NCBI RefSeq assembly: GCF_001580615.1
Contig: NZ_LHZC01000040.1
Span: forward strand, 18,030 to 82,029
Direction: 5' to 3'
From: Acetobacter malorum
GTDB lineage: Bacteria; Pseudomonadota; Alphaproteobacteria; Acetobacterales; Acetobacteraceae
DNA: 64,000 bases
A program made the translations under genes and the position numbers. Below the pieces are notes generated by a model, which saw nothing but the letters and a program-made list of their open reading frames with translations, was not told where the DNA came from and did not search any database. Positions within the stretch are counted from its first letter, which is position 1. Every line of letters begins with the position of its first letter. Below are positions 8,550-18,806 of this stretch, piece by piece.

Positions 8550-10157
8550 ATGAAAAAATCCCAACATATTCTTTTTTTTCTTATGGTTATGGCAGCATCG
8601 CCTGCATGGGCAAAAGGAGAGGGTGAGCTTTTCCCTTCATACGTTAATTTGCAAAATTATGGTATTAAATTTGATGGTAGTGATAATGATAAAGCAACTC
8701 TTGATGCTATATTTTCTTCTATAAATTCAGGGAGTATTTTATCTATCCCATATGTAAGAAACGCTACTCTTCCATCTGGTTACTCTCCACAGGGAACAAG
8801 CGGGAAAACTGATTTGCTGATAAATTTCAATAATGATCTAAAAAATCAATCTGATTTCGATAATATAGATGGTTATCCAAAAATACAATTTGATAAAAAT
8901 GGAGTTTTGTCATATAAAAAATCAGTTTCAAATAATGATAAAGCTATAGTTCCAAATGTGTGGTTGGAATATTATAATAACCATACCTCTCCTCCAGGGC
9001 AAAGACCGGATCATAGAAATCTGGTGTTGATGGGCCATAGCGGTGAATCCTTAGGATATCCCCCCAATAATCCACGGGCTTCAGGAGACACGCTTAATTT
9101 AGAAAATATTATGCGTTCTATGGGGCGGTCTGGATATGGTGGCTTTGATATTAATAGTTATAATTTTATGAATAGGTATGGTACTAATTGGGTATGGAAC
9201 TCCATTAATCAACTAAATGAATTGGGAAATACGCCCATTCATTCAACTGATAAAGCATTGAATGATGCGTCAGATACCCGTGAATGGGTGCAGGAGTGGG
9301 ATCTATCCGGATTCGGACCTGAAGAAAAATGTTCTTATTACAATCCCTCATGCGGATATCGTACCGGGTTGTTGTTTTCGGCATGGTTGACTGGAGGTGG
9401 GGTAAATAGACAATGGCAGCCTGAACATGCCTATAAACTTGGAGAGGCAATTAGTGTTTCTGTAAATGGTATAGACTATTCGTTTATCGCAACAAAAGAA
9501 GGGATATCTGGTAAGAAAAAGCCAGATTGGGATATAAATTTTGTTGTTGTTGGATGTGACCCGCGCTTTCCTAACAGCAACACTGCTCATGCGACACTTC
9601 TAGATTCTAAAGGAAAATTGTTGGAAAGTTGCGAGGATTATAAAAAAAAGCATGACAAGCCATTGTATGATGGAGAAGTTGAGTGGTCTTTTAATTCTCT
9701 TATAGGACTTGAAATTAGCAATGTTATAAGGCTCAGTCAGACCGATAACCAGGATATTAAATACGGAACATTTTTATCAAGTAATGCTATTTTTTATAAT
9801 GCTATAATGGATTTTTCAGAAGCTAAATTTTATAAAAATTCAGAATATCAGACTGTCTTAAGAACAAAACCAGATACATATATCGATTTCACAGCGCATG
9901 CTAACCTGGAAACACAAAATTTACATATCCTTGGTTATGACTCTCATGAGAAATCGCTTTCTTATAAAATCAATAAACAATCTGTCTTAAAGGTAAAAGA
10001 TGACGGAGGTATTGTTTTGAACAGTGCAACAAGAGAAGAGATAAAAAATATTAAAAATTCTGAAGATGGAGAAATTATTTTTGATAAAACAGATAAAATT
10101 CCTGTTATTTTTACAAAAGGAAAATGGTTAAAAATCGTAGTGAGTGGAGAATTATAA
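8550..10157 (+). CDS. Secreted protein of unknown function, beta-helix-like N-terminus
   Basis: I do not recognise a named family. With the start at ATG 8550 the protein has 535 residues and a clear signal peptide (KKSQHILFFLMVMAASPAWA). Soon after, LQNYGIKFDGSDNDKATLDA followed by GSILSIP resembles the N-terminal cap of pectate-lyase-3-type right-handed beta-helix proteins (usual form: N-V-x-D-F-G-A-x-G-D-G-x-x-D-D). A segment near 315-350 (WQPEHAYKLGEAI, then YSFIATKEGISG) looks like small modules found in phage tail and carbohydrate-binding proteins. The C-terminus (LNSATREEIKNIKNSEDGE) recalls tail-fibre ends. The gene is markedly AT-rich compared with its neighbours, which suggests transfer. 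Surface-polysaccharide binding or processing is a hypothesis, supported by the nearby GT61 gene. Confidence 0.65.
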   Translation: MKKSQHILFFLMVMAASPAWAKGEGELFPSYVNLQNYGIKFDGSDNDKATLDAIFSSINSGSILSIPYVRNATLPSGYSPQGTSGKTDLLINFNNDLKNQSDFDNIDGYPKIQFDKNGVLSYKKSVSNNDKAIVPNVWLEYYNNHTSPPGQRPDHRNLVLMGHSGESLGYPPNNPRASGDTLNLENIMRSMGRSGYGGFDINSYNFMNRYGTNWVWNSINQLNELGNTPIHSTDKALNDASDTREWVQEWDLSGFGPEEKCSYYNPSCGYRTGLLFSAWLTGGGVNRQWQPEHAYKLGEAISVSVNGIDYSFIATKEGISGKKKPDWDINFVVVGCDPRFPNSNTAHATLLDSKGKLLESCEDYKKKHDKPLYDGEVEWSFNSLIGLEISNVIRLSQTDNQDIKYGTFLSSNAIFYNAIMDFSEAKFYKNSEYQTVLRTKPDTYIDFTAHANLETQNLHILGYDSHEKSLSYKINKQSVLKVKDDGGIVLNSATREEIKNIKNSEDGEIIFDKTDKIPVIFTKGKWLKIVVSGEL

Positions 10158-10291
10158 ATTAATTCTATTAAAATATTATCCGAAAGATTTCGGTTTTAGG
10201 TCCGCTGAAAGAAAATTATGATTTTTTTTGAAGAGGTAGATCCGGTTGTTCGGGCAGTTTTAGGGAGTGAATAAGTTATATCCGATGGATG

Positions 10292-11124
10292 TCATGCCAT
10301 CATTCTGACGGCATTGCTGCGGGCCAGATGACGTTGGCACGGTATAATAAGTACGCGCTCATCGGGCGTGCGTCTACCCAGTGCTGTATGCGGACGCTGC
10401 CCGCTGTAATGGGCGATCCACTTCGCGAAGCTCGGACTGAGATCTGAACCGGTCTCAAAAGCATACAGGTAGACGCATCGTATTTCAGTGACCGTTAGAG
10501 ACGCTCGATGAAAACGTTGCCCCGCCTGCGGCCTCCCATGCGGATGCAGATCTGCCGTAACTCCAATATTTCGGTGAAGTGAGGCATCGTGAACTGCGAG
10601 CTCTGGTTGGTATTGAAGATATCCGGTGAGCGCGTAGCGCATCGATGTAGAACTTGGCATCCATCCCGTTCGACAGGCGCCAGGCCAGAACTCTGCGCGT
10701 TGCCCAGTCCATGATAGCCACGATATTGAAGAAGTCTCACCTCGCGGGGATGTAAGCGATATTAGAACACCAGATTTGGTTGGGCTGGTCGATTGCTAGA
10801 TCACCCAGCATATAAGGATATTTCCAATGTTCAGGATACGCACCGTGGTGCGCAGCTTCTGGTAGATTGCCCGTGGCACCATCTTGGCCATGAGTCTGCG
10901 GGTCCGTTTGTCGCGGGTTTCGTGACACAGGCACCCAAGATGCCCCGTAATCGGCCATACAGAGGGGACGCGTAAAAATCCCCACCATACCCTCGATCAG
11001 CTACCATTTTCATGGGGCGGTCATCGTCTGATTCAAGCACTGTTTTGAAGCCAGTACCAGTTTGCCACGGATCGCTTCTAGAGCCGCTTGCGATTTGAAC
11101 TACTTGAACACCATTTTTCCGCAA
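10292..11124 (-). mobile_element. Decayed IS3-family element with an IS5-like scrap
   Basis: Minus-strand fragments in shifting frames rebuild an IS3-family OrfB transposase: HWKYPYMLGDLAIDQPNQIW and IAYIPAR (about 10740-10840), AIMDWATRRVLAWRLSNGMD (about 10660-10720), FNTNQSSQFTMPHF (about 10580-10620), and YLYAFETGSDLSPSFAKWI with SGQRPHTALGRRTPDE (about 10330-10470). At least three frame changes are needed. Two catalytic-site regions that normally read W-x-x-D-I-x-Y and F-N-T-D-Q have Asp replaced by Asn, so it is dead. No OrfA or intact terminal repeats were identified. At its upstream end (about 10990-11070) the words VADRGYGGD look like an IS5-type transposase fragment, suggesting a mosaic of two elements. 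It lies inside the AT-rich island but is itself GC-richer. Confidence 0.75.
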
Positions 11125-11370
11125 TCTTTCAGATCGAATTATAACTTAATCGCTTGTCCAAAATCCTAGGCAAACTCTTGATGTTAGGCTAGAATATCAA
11201 AATGTAATATCCTAGAAAACTATTTTAACTAACCAGTAAACGCTATTTACTCTATTACATAATCTATTTGAATTTCTGATATCTATAACTTCCCCATTTT
11301 TGTGATATCCTATATATAACAAAAGCGTCTAGAATCCTTTTTTACAATAAAAAGTGGGGTAGTTAGTATT

Positions 11371-12873
11371 ATGAATATATCTCCAAAGAATGATATGAAA
11401 AAAAAAATAGATCGATCAAGAATTATAGAATCTGTATGGCAGTTTGGCTGCTGTGGTGGTGAAGAATTTGCGAGAGAATTACATTTTAAGGAAGATGGAA
11501 GCATAAGAACAGATTCTCTTATAGGAGAAAAATATTGGAACATAGAAGAAGATAAAATTCATCTCAGTGATGAAGATGGAAAAATTTTATCATTTACTCT
11601 TTCTGGTGATGAGGTTTCAGGTTTTATACTTTATGCCAATCATTGGGCTAATAAGTCAATGAGATTGTATTTGCTTGAAACACCAAAATTTATTTTTCAA
11701 AAATATGAGAATCTTAGGATCAATTATTTAAAAAAAGAACTAAAAATTAAATCTGTTAAAAAAAGTATTAATCTGCAAGGAACACTATCACATTTACATT
11801 CGTGTCATTTATTAGAGGAAAAGGATCCATTTTTATGTCAGAAACCCCACAAAAGTTTTGCAGATCAATCTTTTGAGGATTTGGATAAATCATTATCAAA
11901 GGAAGGTTTGAGCAAGAATGGCATATATTATTCCAGTAACAAATTAAGAGTACATATGTGTACAATAAAAAATGGTTATTTTTTCGTTGGGAATGGGCTT
12001 GATGGTGCAATATTTACAGAGGATTTCCATCCTGTAGAATACACAACCTTATTCAATAAACATCCAGGTCTTGGTGTCAATGAAAACACTCCTGTAGATA
12101 TTGATGTTCTATCGGAATTAGATGAAGCATTTATTGGGTTTGATTTTTTTTGGGGGAATTATTTTCATTTTTTAAATTTTTCTCTTGCAAAATCATATAT
12201 GGCAAAAATTTTTCTTGGAGATAATATTCCTATTGTTTTTCCGGACTGTGATAAACAAAATGAGCATTGGTCAGCATATAGTAATAAGGTCCGTGACCAA
12301 GCTTTTGAATTTAGTGGTTTGAACAAAAACTTAAGATTATTACCAAAAGGAGCTTACAAAGTCAAAAAACTACATTTTTTAATGATTGATCCGTCTCATG
12401 CATGGGCTATAATGTTTTCAGATGGATTGACATCGCTTTACAATGCAATGGCGCGACATGCACGCCGTTCTGATAGTATTGGAAAAAAAGTCTACATTGC
12501 GAGAGGCAAAAATGTTAATGCCCGTACTTCTGGTATAGCCAATTCTGCTATAGCTGAAGCCGCCGGTTCACATAATTTTGTGCAGACTAGCTTTGAAAAT
12601 ATGGATTTGCAGCAACAAATAAGTATTTCAAAATATGCTGAGCAATTTATTTCACCTCATGGTGCTGGTTTGACAAATATATTATTTAATCCAGGCTGTT
12701 TGAAAGTTCTTGAAATCAATAAAAAGCTGGATGGGGTTGAGAACGGTTATAGACCCTGCTTTTACATGGCTTCCGCAGCACGGGGGCATGATTATTATAT
12801 GTTGGATTCTGATACGCTAGATAAGTCTCCTTGGCAGGCAAATTCTGCCTTGCAAGCAATGAAAATGTTATAA
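11371..12873 (+). CDS. Glycosyltransferase family 61 (DUF563) protein
   Basis: A 500-residue protein without a signal peptide. The C-terminal half has the GT61/DUF563 pattern: KVYIARGKNVNARTSGIAN, a conserved Glu/Ala helix, then FISPHGAGLTNILFNPG, which is the signature of the family (typically x-x-x-G-A-G-L-x-N). The N-terminal 120 residues (WQFGCCGGEEF, with beta-rich sequence) are not assigned. Family role: transfer of xylose or another sugar in capsule, LPS or glycoprotein assembly on the cytosolic side. Donor and acceptor are unknown. The gene is very AT-rich and lies in the same island as the secreted protein at 8550 and a dead IS, which supports acquisition. No partner glycosyltransferases are adjacent. 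Confidence 0.8.
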   Translation: MNISPKNDMKKKIDRSRIIESVWQFGCCGGEEFARELHFKEDGSIRTDSLIGEKYWNIEEDKIHLSDEDGKILSFTLSGDEVSGFILYANHWANKSMRLYLLETPKFIFQKYENLRINYLKKELKIKSVKKSINLQGTLSHLHSCHLLEEKDPFLCQKPHKSFADQSFEDLDKSLSKEGLSKNGIYYSSNKLRVHMCTIKNGYFFVGNGLDGAIFTEDFHPVEYTTLFNKHPGLGVNENTPVDIDVLSELDEAFIGFDFFWGNYFHFLNFSLAKSYMAKIFLGDNIPIVFPDCDKQNEHWSAYSNKVRDQAFEFSGLNKNLRLLPKGAYKVKKLHFLMIDPSHAWAIMFSDGLTSLYNAMARHARRSDSIGKKVYIARGKNVNARTSGIANSAIAEAAGSHNFVQTSFENMDLQQQISISKYAEQFISPHGAGLTNILFNPGCLKVLEINKKLDGVENGYRPCFYMASAARGHDYYMLDSDTLDKSPWQANSALQAMKML

Positions 12874-13145
12874 TATAAATTAAAATTCTATAATGTATCT
12901 GCGGTGTATAGGGTATTTATTTAATGTCCCAACACCGCTGATCATCTTCATAAAAACTAGAAATTTGATTATTAATCATAAACAAATATTTGTATTTATT
13001 TTTATAGTAATAAAATTTTAGATATAAAATATGAGAAATTCACATATTCGTGAATGTCATTAATCAATGCAACACACCAAAGGTCTGGGCGTTGTGAGCA
13101 GGCTTTCTTCGGTCAGCCACACAAAAAGAAAAAAGGACGTGGTCT

Positions 13146-14111
13146 ATGCAGATTTCCAGAGAGACCCTGCTGCGGTCCTACCGTGCCATGCGCACCATCC
13201 GGGCGTTTGAAGAGCGCCTGCATCGTGAATTTGCAACCGGGGAAATCCCGGGCTTTGTGCATCTCTATTGCGGGGAGGAAGCCTCCGCCGTTGGGGTCTG
13301 CGCTAATCTGACAGAGCAGGACACCATTGCCAGCACCCATCGTGGCCACGGGCATTGCATTGCCAAGGGTGTGGATGTGGGCGGCATGATGGCTGAAATT
13401 TATGGCCGCAAAACCGGCGTGTGCCGGGGCAAGGGCGGCTCCATGCATATTGCCGATCTCTCCAAAGGGATGCTGGGCGCAAACGGCATTGTGGGCGGTG
13501 GACCGCCGCTGATCTGCGGAGCCGCTCTGTCCCACAAGGTTCTGAAAGATAACGGCGTGGCCGTGGCTTTTTATGGTGATGGGGCCTCGAATGAAGGCAC
13601 AACGCTGGAAAGCCTCAACCTGGCCACTGTCTGGCATCTGCCCGCCGTGTTTGTGGTGGAAGATAACGGCTACGGCGAAGCCACTGGCGCGTCCTACGCC
13701 TGTGCGGGCACCCAGAAGGACCGCGCTGCTGGCTTTGGCATGCCGTATATGGAGTGTGATGGCTCGGACTTCTTTGCCGTGCATGATGCCGCGCGGGATG
13801 CCATTGACCACGCCCGCTCCGGCAAAGGCCCGGTGATGCTGCATGTGCATCTGCAGCGGTGGTATGGGCATTTTGAAGGCGATGCCATGAGCTATCGCGC
13901 TCCTAATGAAGTGGCCGATGCCAAGAAAGACCATGACTGCCTTGAAAGTTTCCGTGAACGGGCCGGGCAGGAAAAGCTGCTGGATCTCAGTGCGCTGGAT
14001 GAGATTGATGCCGCCGTAGCGGATGAGATTGAAAGCGCCGTGCAGGCCGCCAAACAGGCGCCCTGGCCGGAAGAAGCCGACCTTATGGCGGATGTGTACG
14101 TCAAAATCTGA
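13146..14111 (+). CDS. acoA: Acetoin dehydrogenase E1 component, alpha subunit
   Basis: A 321-residue ThDP-dependent dehydrogenase alpha subunit. The thiamine diphosphate motif begins at GDGASNEG (144-151) and closes at VVEDNGYG (about 171-178). THRGHGH and RGKGGSMHI are conserved in the E1-alpha family. The order acoA-acoB-acoC, with an AcoC that fuses lipoyl and hydrolase domains, marks this as the acetoin system rather than pyruvate or branched-chain dehydrogenase. Function: with AcoB, oxidative cleavage of acetoin to acetaldehyde and an acetyl group passed to lipoyl-AcoC. The start is preceded by AAAAGGA about 9 nt upstream. It is the first GC-rich gene after the AT-rich island, so its promoter lies at the island edge. 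Confidence 0.93.
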   Translation: MQISRETLLRSYRAMRTIRAFEERLHREFATGEIPGFVHLYCGEEASAVGVCANLTEQDTIASTHRGHGHCIAKGVDVGGMMAEIYGRKTGVCRGKGGSMHIADLSKGMLGANGIVGGGPPLICGAALSHKVLKDNGVAVAFYGDGASNEGTTLESLNLATVWHLPAVFVVEDNGYGEATGASYACAGTQKDRAAGFGMPYMECDGSDFFAVHDAARDAIDHARSGKGPVMLHVHLQRWYGHFEGDAMSYRAPNEVADAKKDHDCLESFRERAGQEKLLDLSALDEIDAAVADEIESAVQAAKQAPWPEEADLMADVYVKI

Positions 14112-14124
14112 TGAGATTTCGGGC

Positions 14125-14148
14125 GAGGGCATCCCGCCTGTTGCCCTC
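14125..14148 (+). other. Intercistronic hairpin between acoA and acoB
   Basis: GAGGGCA (14125-14131) pairs with TGCCCTC (14142-14148) around a 10-nt loop, in the unusually long 157-bp gap between acoA and acoB. No T-run follows, so mRNA processing or stability is more likely than termination. Confidence 0.4.
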
Positions 14149-14268
14149 AACGTATTTGGGAAAAAACGAGCCGGTTTGTGCAGGTAAACGAAGGTCAGCG
14201 GGCGTTGTGACCGTACTTCTGATCCCACGTTTTGCAGAATGCGCAACAGGCCCGGAGGGGAAAGACCA

Positions 14269-15297
14269 ATGAGCAAGAAGAGCTTTCGTCAGGCGATTAA
14301 TGAAGCCCTGCGTCAGGAAATGCGGCGTGACCCTACGGTTGTGCTGATGGGTGAAGATGTGGCCGGTGGCCAGGGTGGTTCCTCCGGCGTGAAAGATGCC
14401 TGGGGCGGCGTGCTGGGTGTGACCAAAGGCCTGCTGACCGAATTTGGGGAAAGCCGTGTGCTGGACACCCCGATTTCCGAAGCCTCCTATATCGGAGCAG
14501 CGGCGGGCGCTGCGGCGACGGGCCTGCGCCCGGTGGCGGAACTGATGTTTGTTGATTTTGTCGGCTGTTGTCTCGATCAGATCATGAATCAGGCCGCAAA
14601 GTTCCGTTATATGTTTGGCGGCAAGGCGCGTACGCCGCTGGTCATCCGCGCCATGTATGGGGCCGGGTTTAACGCGGCGGCACAGCATAGTCAGGCGCTG
14701 TATCCGCTCTTTACGCATATTCCGGGCCTGAAGGTTGTGGTGCCGTCTTCTCCCTACGAAGCCAAAGGCCTGCTGATTGAAGCGATCCGTGATGATGACC
14801 CGGTGATCTTCCTTGAAAACAAGGTCATGTATGATGACATCGAGGAAGTGCCGGACGAGGCCTATACCATCCCGTTTGGGGAAGCCAACCTGACGCGGGA
14901 AGGCGATGATGTCACCATTGTCGCCATTGGCCGCATGGTGGGCATGGCGAATGAGGCAGCAGACCGTCTGGCAAAACAGGGTATTTCCTGTACCGTGCTG
15001 GACCCGCGTACCACGTTCCCGCTGGATGAGCAGACCATTCTGGAATGTGTGGAAGATACGGGCCGTCTTGTTATTGTGGATGAATCCAGCCCGCGCTGTA
15101 ACATGGCATGCGATATTTCCGCCCTTGTAGCCGAGCAGGCTTTTGGCGCGCTGAAAGCCCCCATCCGCCGCGTGGTGCCGCCGCATACGCCGGTGCCGTT
15201 CTCCACCCCGCTGGAAAACCTCTACATGCCCAATGCGGATAAGATTGAAGCGGCGGTCAAAGCCGTCATGATGCAGAAAACACGTGAGGTTGCCTGA
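14269..15297 (+). CDS. acoB: Acetoin dehydrogenase E1 component, beta subunit
   Basis: A 342-residue transketolase-like beta subunit. Recognisable motifs are VVLMGEDVAGGQGG near the N-terminus, RVLDTPISEASYIGAA (includes the conserved Glu that activates ThDP), EFMFVDF-like (AELMFVDFVG) and the C-terminal domain starting around VTIVAIGRMV. It pairs with AcoA to form the E1 heterotetramer. I placed the start at ATG 14269, preceded by GGAGGGGAAAG; an upstream in-frame extension lacks a ribosome site. It ends 3 nt before acoC, indicating tight coupling. Residue 15 onward (INEALRQEMRRDP) is typical for this subunit, so the gene is full length. Confidence 0.93.
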   Translation: MSKKSFRQAINEALRQEMRRDPTVVLMGEDVAGGQGGSSGVKDAWGGVLGVTKGLLTEFGESRVLDTPISEASYIGAAAGAAATGLRPVAELMFVDFVGCCLDQIMNQAAKFRYMFGGKARTPLVIRAMYGAGFNAAAQHSQALYPLFTHIPGLKVVVPSSPYEAKGLLIEAIRDDDPVIFLENKVMYDDIEEVPDEAYTIPFGEANLTREGDDVTIVAIGRMVGMANEAADRLAKQGISCTVLDPRTTFPLDEQTILECVEDTGRLVIVDESSPRCNMACDISALVAEQAFGALKAPIRRVVPPHTPVPFSTPLENLYMPNADKIEAAVKAVMMQKTREVA

Positions 15298-15300
15298 ACG

Positions 15301-16440
15301 ATGACAAAGAACCTGACAGCCCTGACGATGCCCAAATTCGGTCTGGCCATGACAGAGGGCAAGCTCGCCTCCTGGACCCTCTCCCCCGGTGATGCCGTGC
15401 GGGAAGGGGATGAAGTGGCGGATATTGAAACCAGCAAAATCACCAGCGGGTATGAAAGCCCGGCCTCTGGTATTTTGCGCAAACAGGTTGCACAGGCAGG
15501 CGAGACGCTGCCGGTTGGCGCGCTGCTGGGCGTAGTGGCGGATGCGGAGGCCTCAGACGAAGAGATTGACGCATTTATTGCCAGCTTTACGGCCGACACC
15601 GCCGAAGAAGGCGGAGGGGAGGCTGAGGCCGCCAATGCGGACCCGCGTGTGATTACGGTCGGTGAGCATAGCCTGAATGTGCGTGATGTTGGACGGGGCG
15701 CGGGCGCACCTGTCCTGCTGATCCACGGGTTTGGGGGTGACCTGAGCAACTGGATGCTGAATCAGGATGTTCTGGCCCGCCATCAGCGTGTGATTGCGTT
15801 TGACCTGCCGGGGCATGGGGCATCATCCAAGGATGTTGGCGATGGGTCCGTTACGGTTCTGGCCGAGGCTGCGTATGAGCTGCTGAAGGCGCTGGATATT
15901 CCGAAAGCGCACATTCTGGGCCACTCACTGGGCGGGGCGATTGCGCTGGCTCTGCTGCGGGATTATCCGGACGCCGTGCTGACGCTCACACTCGTCGCAC
16001 CAGCCGGGCTGGAGCGGGAGGTTAACGCGGAAAGCCTGCGGGAGATGGTGGAAGCCGACCGCACGCGCGATATGCAAAAAGCCTTGCAGGCTCTGGTGCA
16101 TGATAAATCTCTGGTTGGCCGCAGAATGGCGGATAACGTGTTGCGTGTCCGCCGTCTGGATGGCGCACGGGAGGCTCTGCGCACCATCGAAGCCGCCTGT
16201 TTTGCCAACGGGCAGCAGTCAATTGACCTGCGCCCGGTGCTGGATGCTGCGCGTATTCCTGTCACACTCTTCTGGGGTGAAGAGGATGAAGTGCTGCCGG
16301 TAGCCGGGGCAAAAAATGCGCCCGACCATGTGGTAAAGCATCTTCTGCCGCAGATAGGCCACATGCCTCAGCTTGAAAAAACTGTTGAATTCAACAGGCT
16401 GGTTGAGGCGTTTTTAGAGAAGGCTCAGGTGACGGCCTGA
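15301..16440 (+). CDS. acoC: Acetoin dehydrogenase E2 (lipoyl domain plus alpha/beta hydrolase)
   Basis: A 379-residue fusion. Residues 5-80 form a biotinyl/lipoyl domain with lipoyl-lysine Lys46 in DIETSKITSGYE. An acidic Ala/Glu-rich linker (about 90-115) leads to an alpha/beta-hydrolase fold with oxyanion motif LLIHGFGGD (139-147), nucleophile Ser209 in GHSLGG, the acid in the GEEDEV region and a C-terminal His in QIGHMPQ. This fused layout is characteristic of AcoC of acetoin dehydrogenase complexes, which carries acetyl groups to CoA. Neither a dihydrolipoamide dehydrogenase (acoD) nor an AcoR-type activator is adjacent, so E3 must come from another locus. The gene overlaps the converging small gene at 16425 by 16 nt. 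Confidence 0.93.
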   Translation: MTKNLTALTMPKFGLAMTEGKLASWTLSPGDAVREGDEVADIETSKITSGYESPASGILRKQVAQAGETLPVGALLGVVADAEASDEEIDAFIASFTADTAEEGGGEAEAANADPRVITVGEHSLNVRDVGRGAGAPVLLIHGFGGDLSNWMLNQDVLARHQRVIAFDLPGHGASSKDVGDGSVTVLAEAAYELLKALDIPKAHILGHSLGGAIALALLRDYPDAVLTLTLVAPAGLEREVNAESLREMVEADRTRDMQKALQALVHDKSLVGRRMADNVLRVRRLDGAREALRTIEAACFANGQQSIDLRPVLDAARIPVTLFWGEEDEVLPVAGAKNAPDHVVKHLLPQIGHMPQLEKTVEFNRLVEAFLEKAQVTA

Positions 16441-16764
16441 CCTCTCAGAATACTGACATGTGCGGCATCGTGCGGGAGCAGGGTGCCGTACTGGTCTGCG
16501 TAGTGGGTGGCAAAGGCTTCCCGCTCCAGCCGTTCACAATAATCCAGATACCGGATTAACGCGCGCTGGCCGCGGAGCGTGTTGCCATAGGTGCGTTTAT
16601 AGTGCTTCCACAAAATCAGCACGTTGACGGACCACGCATCATACGCGTGTTCCGCCACGCGCTGGCGGACTAACGTGGGGAGCTGGTCAAACGCCTGCCA
16701 GTCATCCCCCGTATAGCGCCGCCACATCTCATCTCGCAGTGTGCGCTCGTTAGAGGTTTCGGCC

Positions 16765-16772
<8 letters not shown>
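16425..16772 (-). CDS. Conserved small protein downstream of ZigA, unknown function
   Basis: A 115-residue protein, starting at ATG 16772, which overlaps the last 8 nt of the zigA-like gene and implies translational coupling. It is rich in Arg, Tyr, Trp and His, with no membrane segment or signal peptide. The N-terminal region ([20 protein letters not shown]) resembles the short W-x-A-F-D-x-L-P motif seen in small alphaproteobacterial proteins of the DUF6525 type, but this link is weak. Being translated from the zinc-responsive transcript suggests a role connected to zinc stress. Its 3' end overlaps acoC in the opposite direction. It contains no obvious Cys/His metal-binding cluster. Confidence 0.65.
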
Positions 16773-17994
<1,222 letters not shown>

Positions 17995-18039
17995 GGTGCT
18001 CTTTCCTTCGGATTGCGGTTCCGATGTCGTATATGATAC

Positions 18040-18052
18040 GTTATATCATAAC
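18040..18052. promoter_or_regulatory. Zur-like operator between zigA and DUF1826 gene
   Basis: GTTATATCATAAC is a near-perfect inverted repeat (GTTAT pairs with ATAAC). It differs by one base from the core GTTATANTATAAC of known proteobacterial Zur boxes, and flanking bases (ATAC before, GTCAC after) give a looser extension. It sits in the 79-bp gap between two divergent genes whose families are both tied to zinc limitation. Zinc-bound Zur would repress both promoters. Confidence 0.7.
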
Positions 18053-18073
18053 GTCACGATAAAGCGAAACCCC

Positions 18074-18712
18074 ATGCCGCACACGCCCTTATCCTTCCAT
18101 TATCCCACGCCAGACGCTGCGTTTCAGGCCATTGAGCAGTCCACGTGCCATATCGCGGTCGCAGACCGTGCTCTGGGGCAGGATCTGGAAAACGCGGCGC
18201 AGACCTATCTTGAAGAGGGACCTTCCCTGATCCTGACAGCAGGCACCCCGGACGAGCTGGCGCAGGAGCTTGCGCCGGTTTTTACGCCCGCAACACGGGC
18301 CTTGCTGGAGGATGCGCTGGGGCTGGTGGACGGCTATTGCGCGGCGACAGGGATGGACGCCGTGCGCTTCCGGCTGGAGCGGATTACGCATGATAGTTGT
18401 CGCCGTTTCCATGTGGATCATGTCGTGCTGCGCCTGTTGTGCACCTATGTAGGGCCGGGCGTGCAGTGGCGTGTGGCGGATCTGGGAGAAGAGGCCCCCG
18501 TGTATCAGGCGGACGCAGGCGCTGTGGCGTTACTTAAGGGCGGTTGTTATCCGGGCTGGCAGCCGGAGGGGGCGGTGCAGCATCGTTCGCCGCCGCTTTC
18601 TGCGCTGGCAAAACCCGTCACACGCCTGTTGCTGACGCTGGATGCCCCACAGGCCTGCGGGATGTCAGATGATCAGCGGCGGATCGTGCGGAAGGAAGTG
18701 GCGCACTCTTAG
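18074..18712 (+). CDS. DUF1826 domain-containing protein
   Basis: A 212-residue protein. The central part holds the DUF1826 signature: RFRLERITHDSCRRFHVDHV, then RLLCTYVGPGVQWRV. The His/Asp-rich phrase FHVDHV suggests a metal site, but its chemistry is not known. DUF1826 genes are often found beside ZigA-type GTPases under Zur control. Here the gene is divergent from zigA across a Zur-like box. The start at ATG 18074 is chosen because it places the coding region just after that operator and begins the conserved protein; a longer open frame upstream overlaps zigA and is not believable. No signal peptide or membrane helix. A role in adapting to low zinc is inferred. Confidence 0.85.
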   Translation: MPHTPLSFHYPTPDAAFQAIEQSTCHIAVADRALGQDLENAAQTYLEEGPSLILTAGTPDELAQELAPVFTPATRALLEDALGLVDGYCAATGMDAVRFRLERITHDSCRRFHVDHVVLRLLCTYVGPGVQWRVADLGEEAPVYQADAGAVALLKGGCYPGWQPEGAVQHRSPPLSALAKPVTRLLLTLDAPQACGMSDDQRRIVRKEVAHS

Positions 18713-18806
18713 GCGTGCGCGTGCGGGAAAGGAGTGTGAGAGCTTCCGTTTAACGGCGTGAAAAGGTAGAGTTTGTTTTTCATCATGAACCCTTGAAGAA
18801 ACGGCC

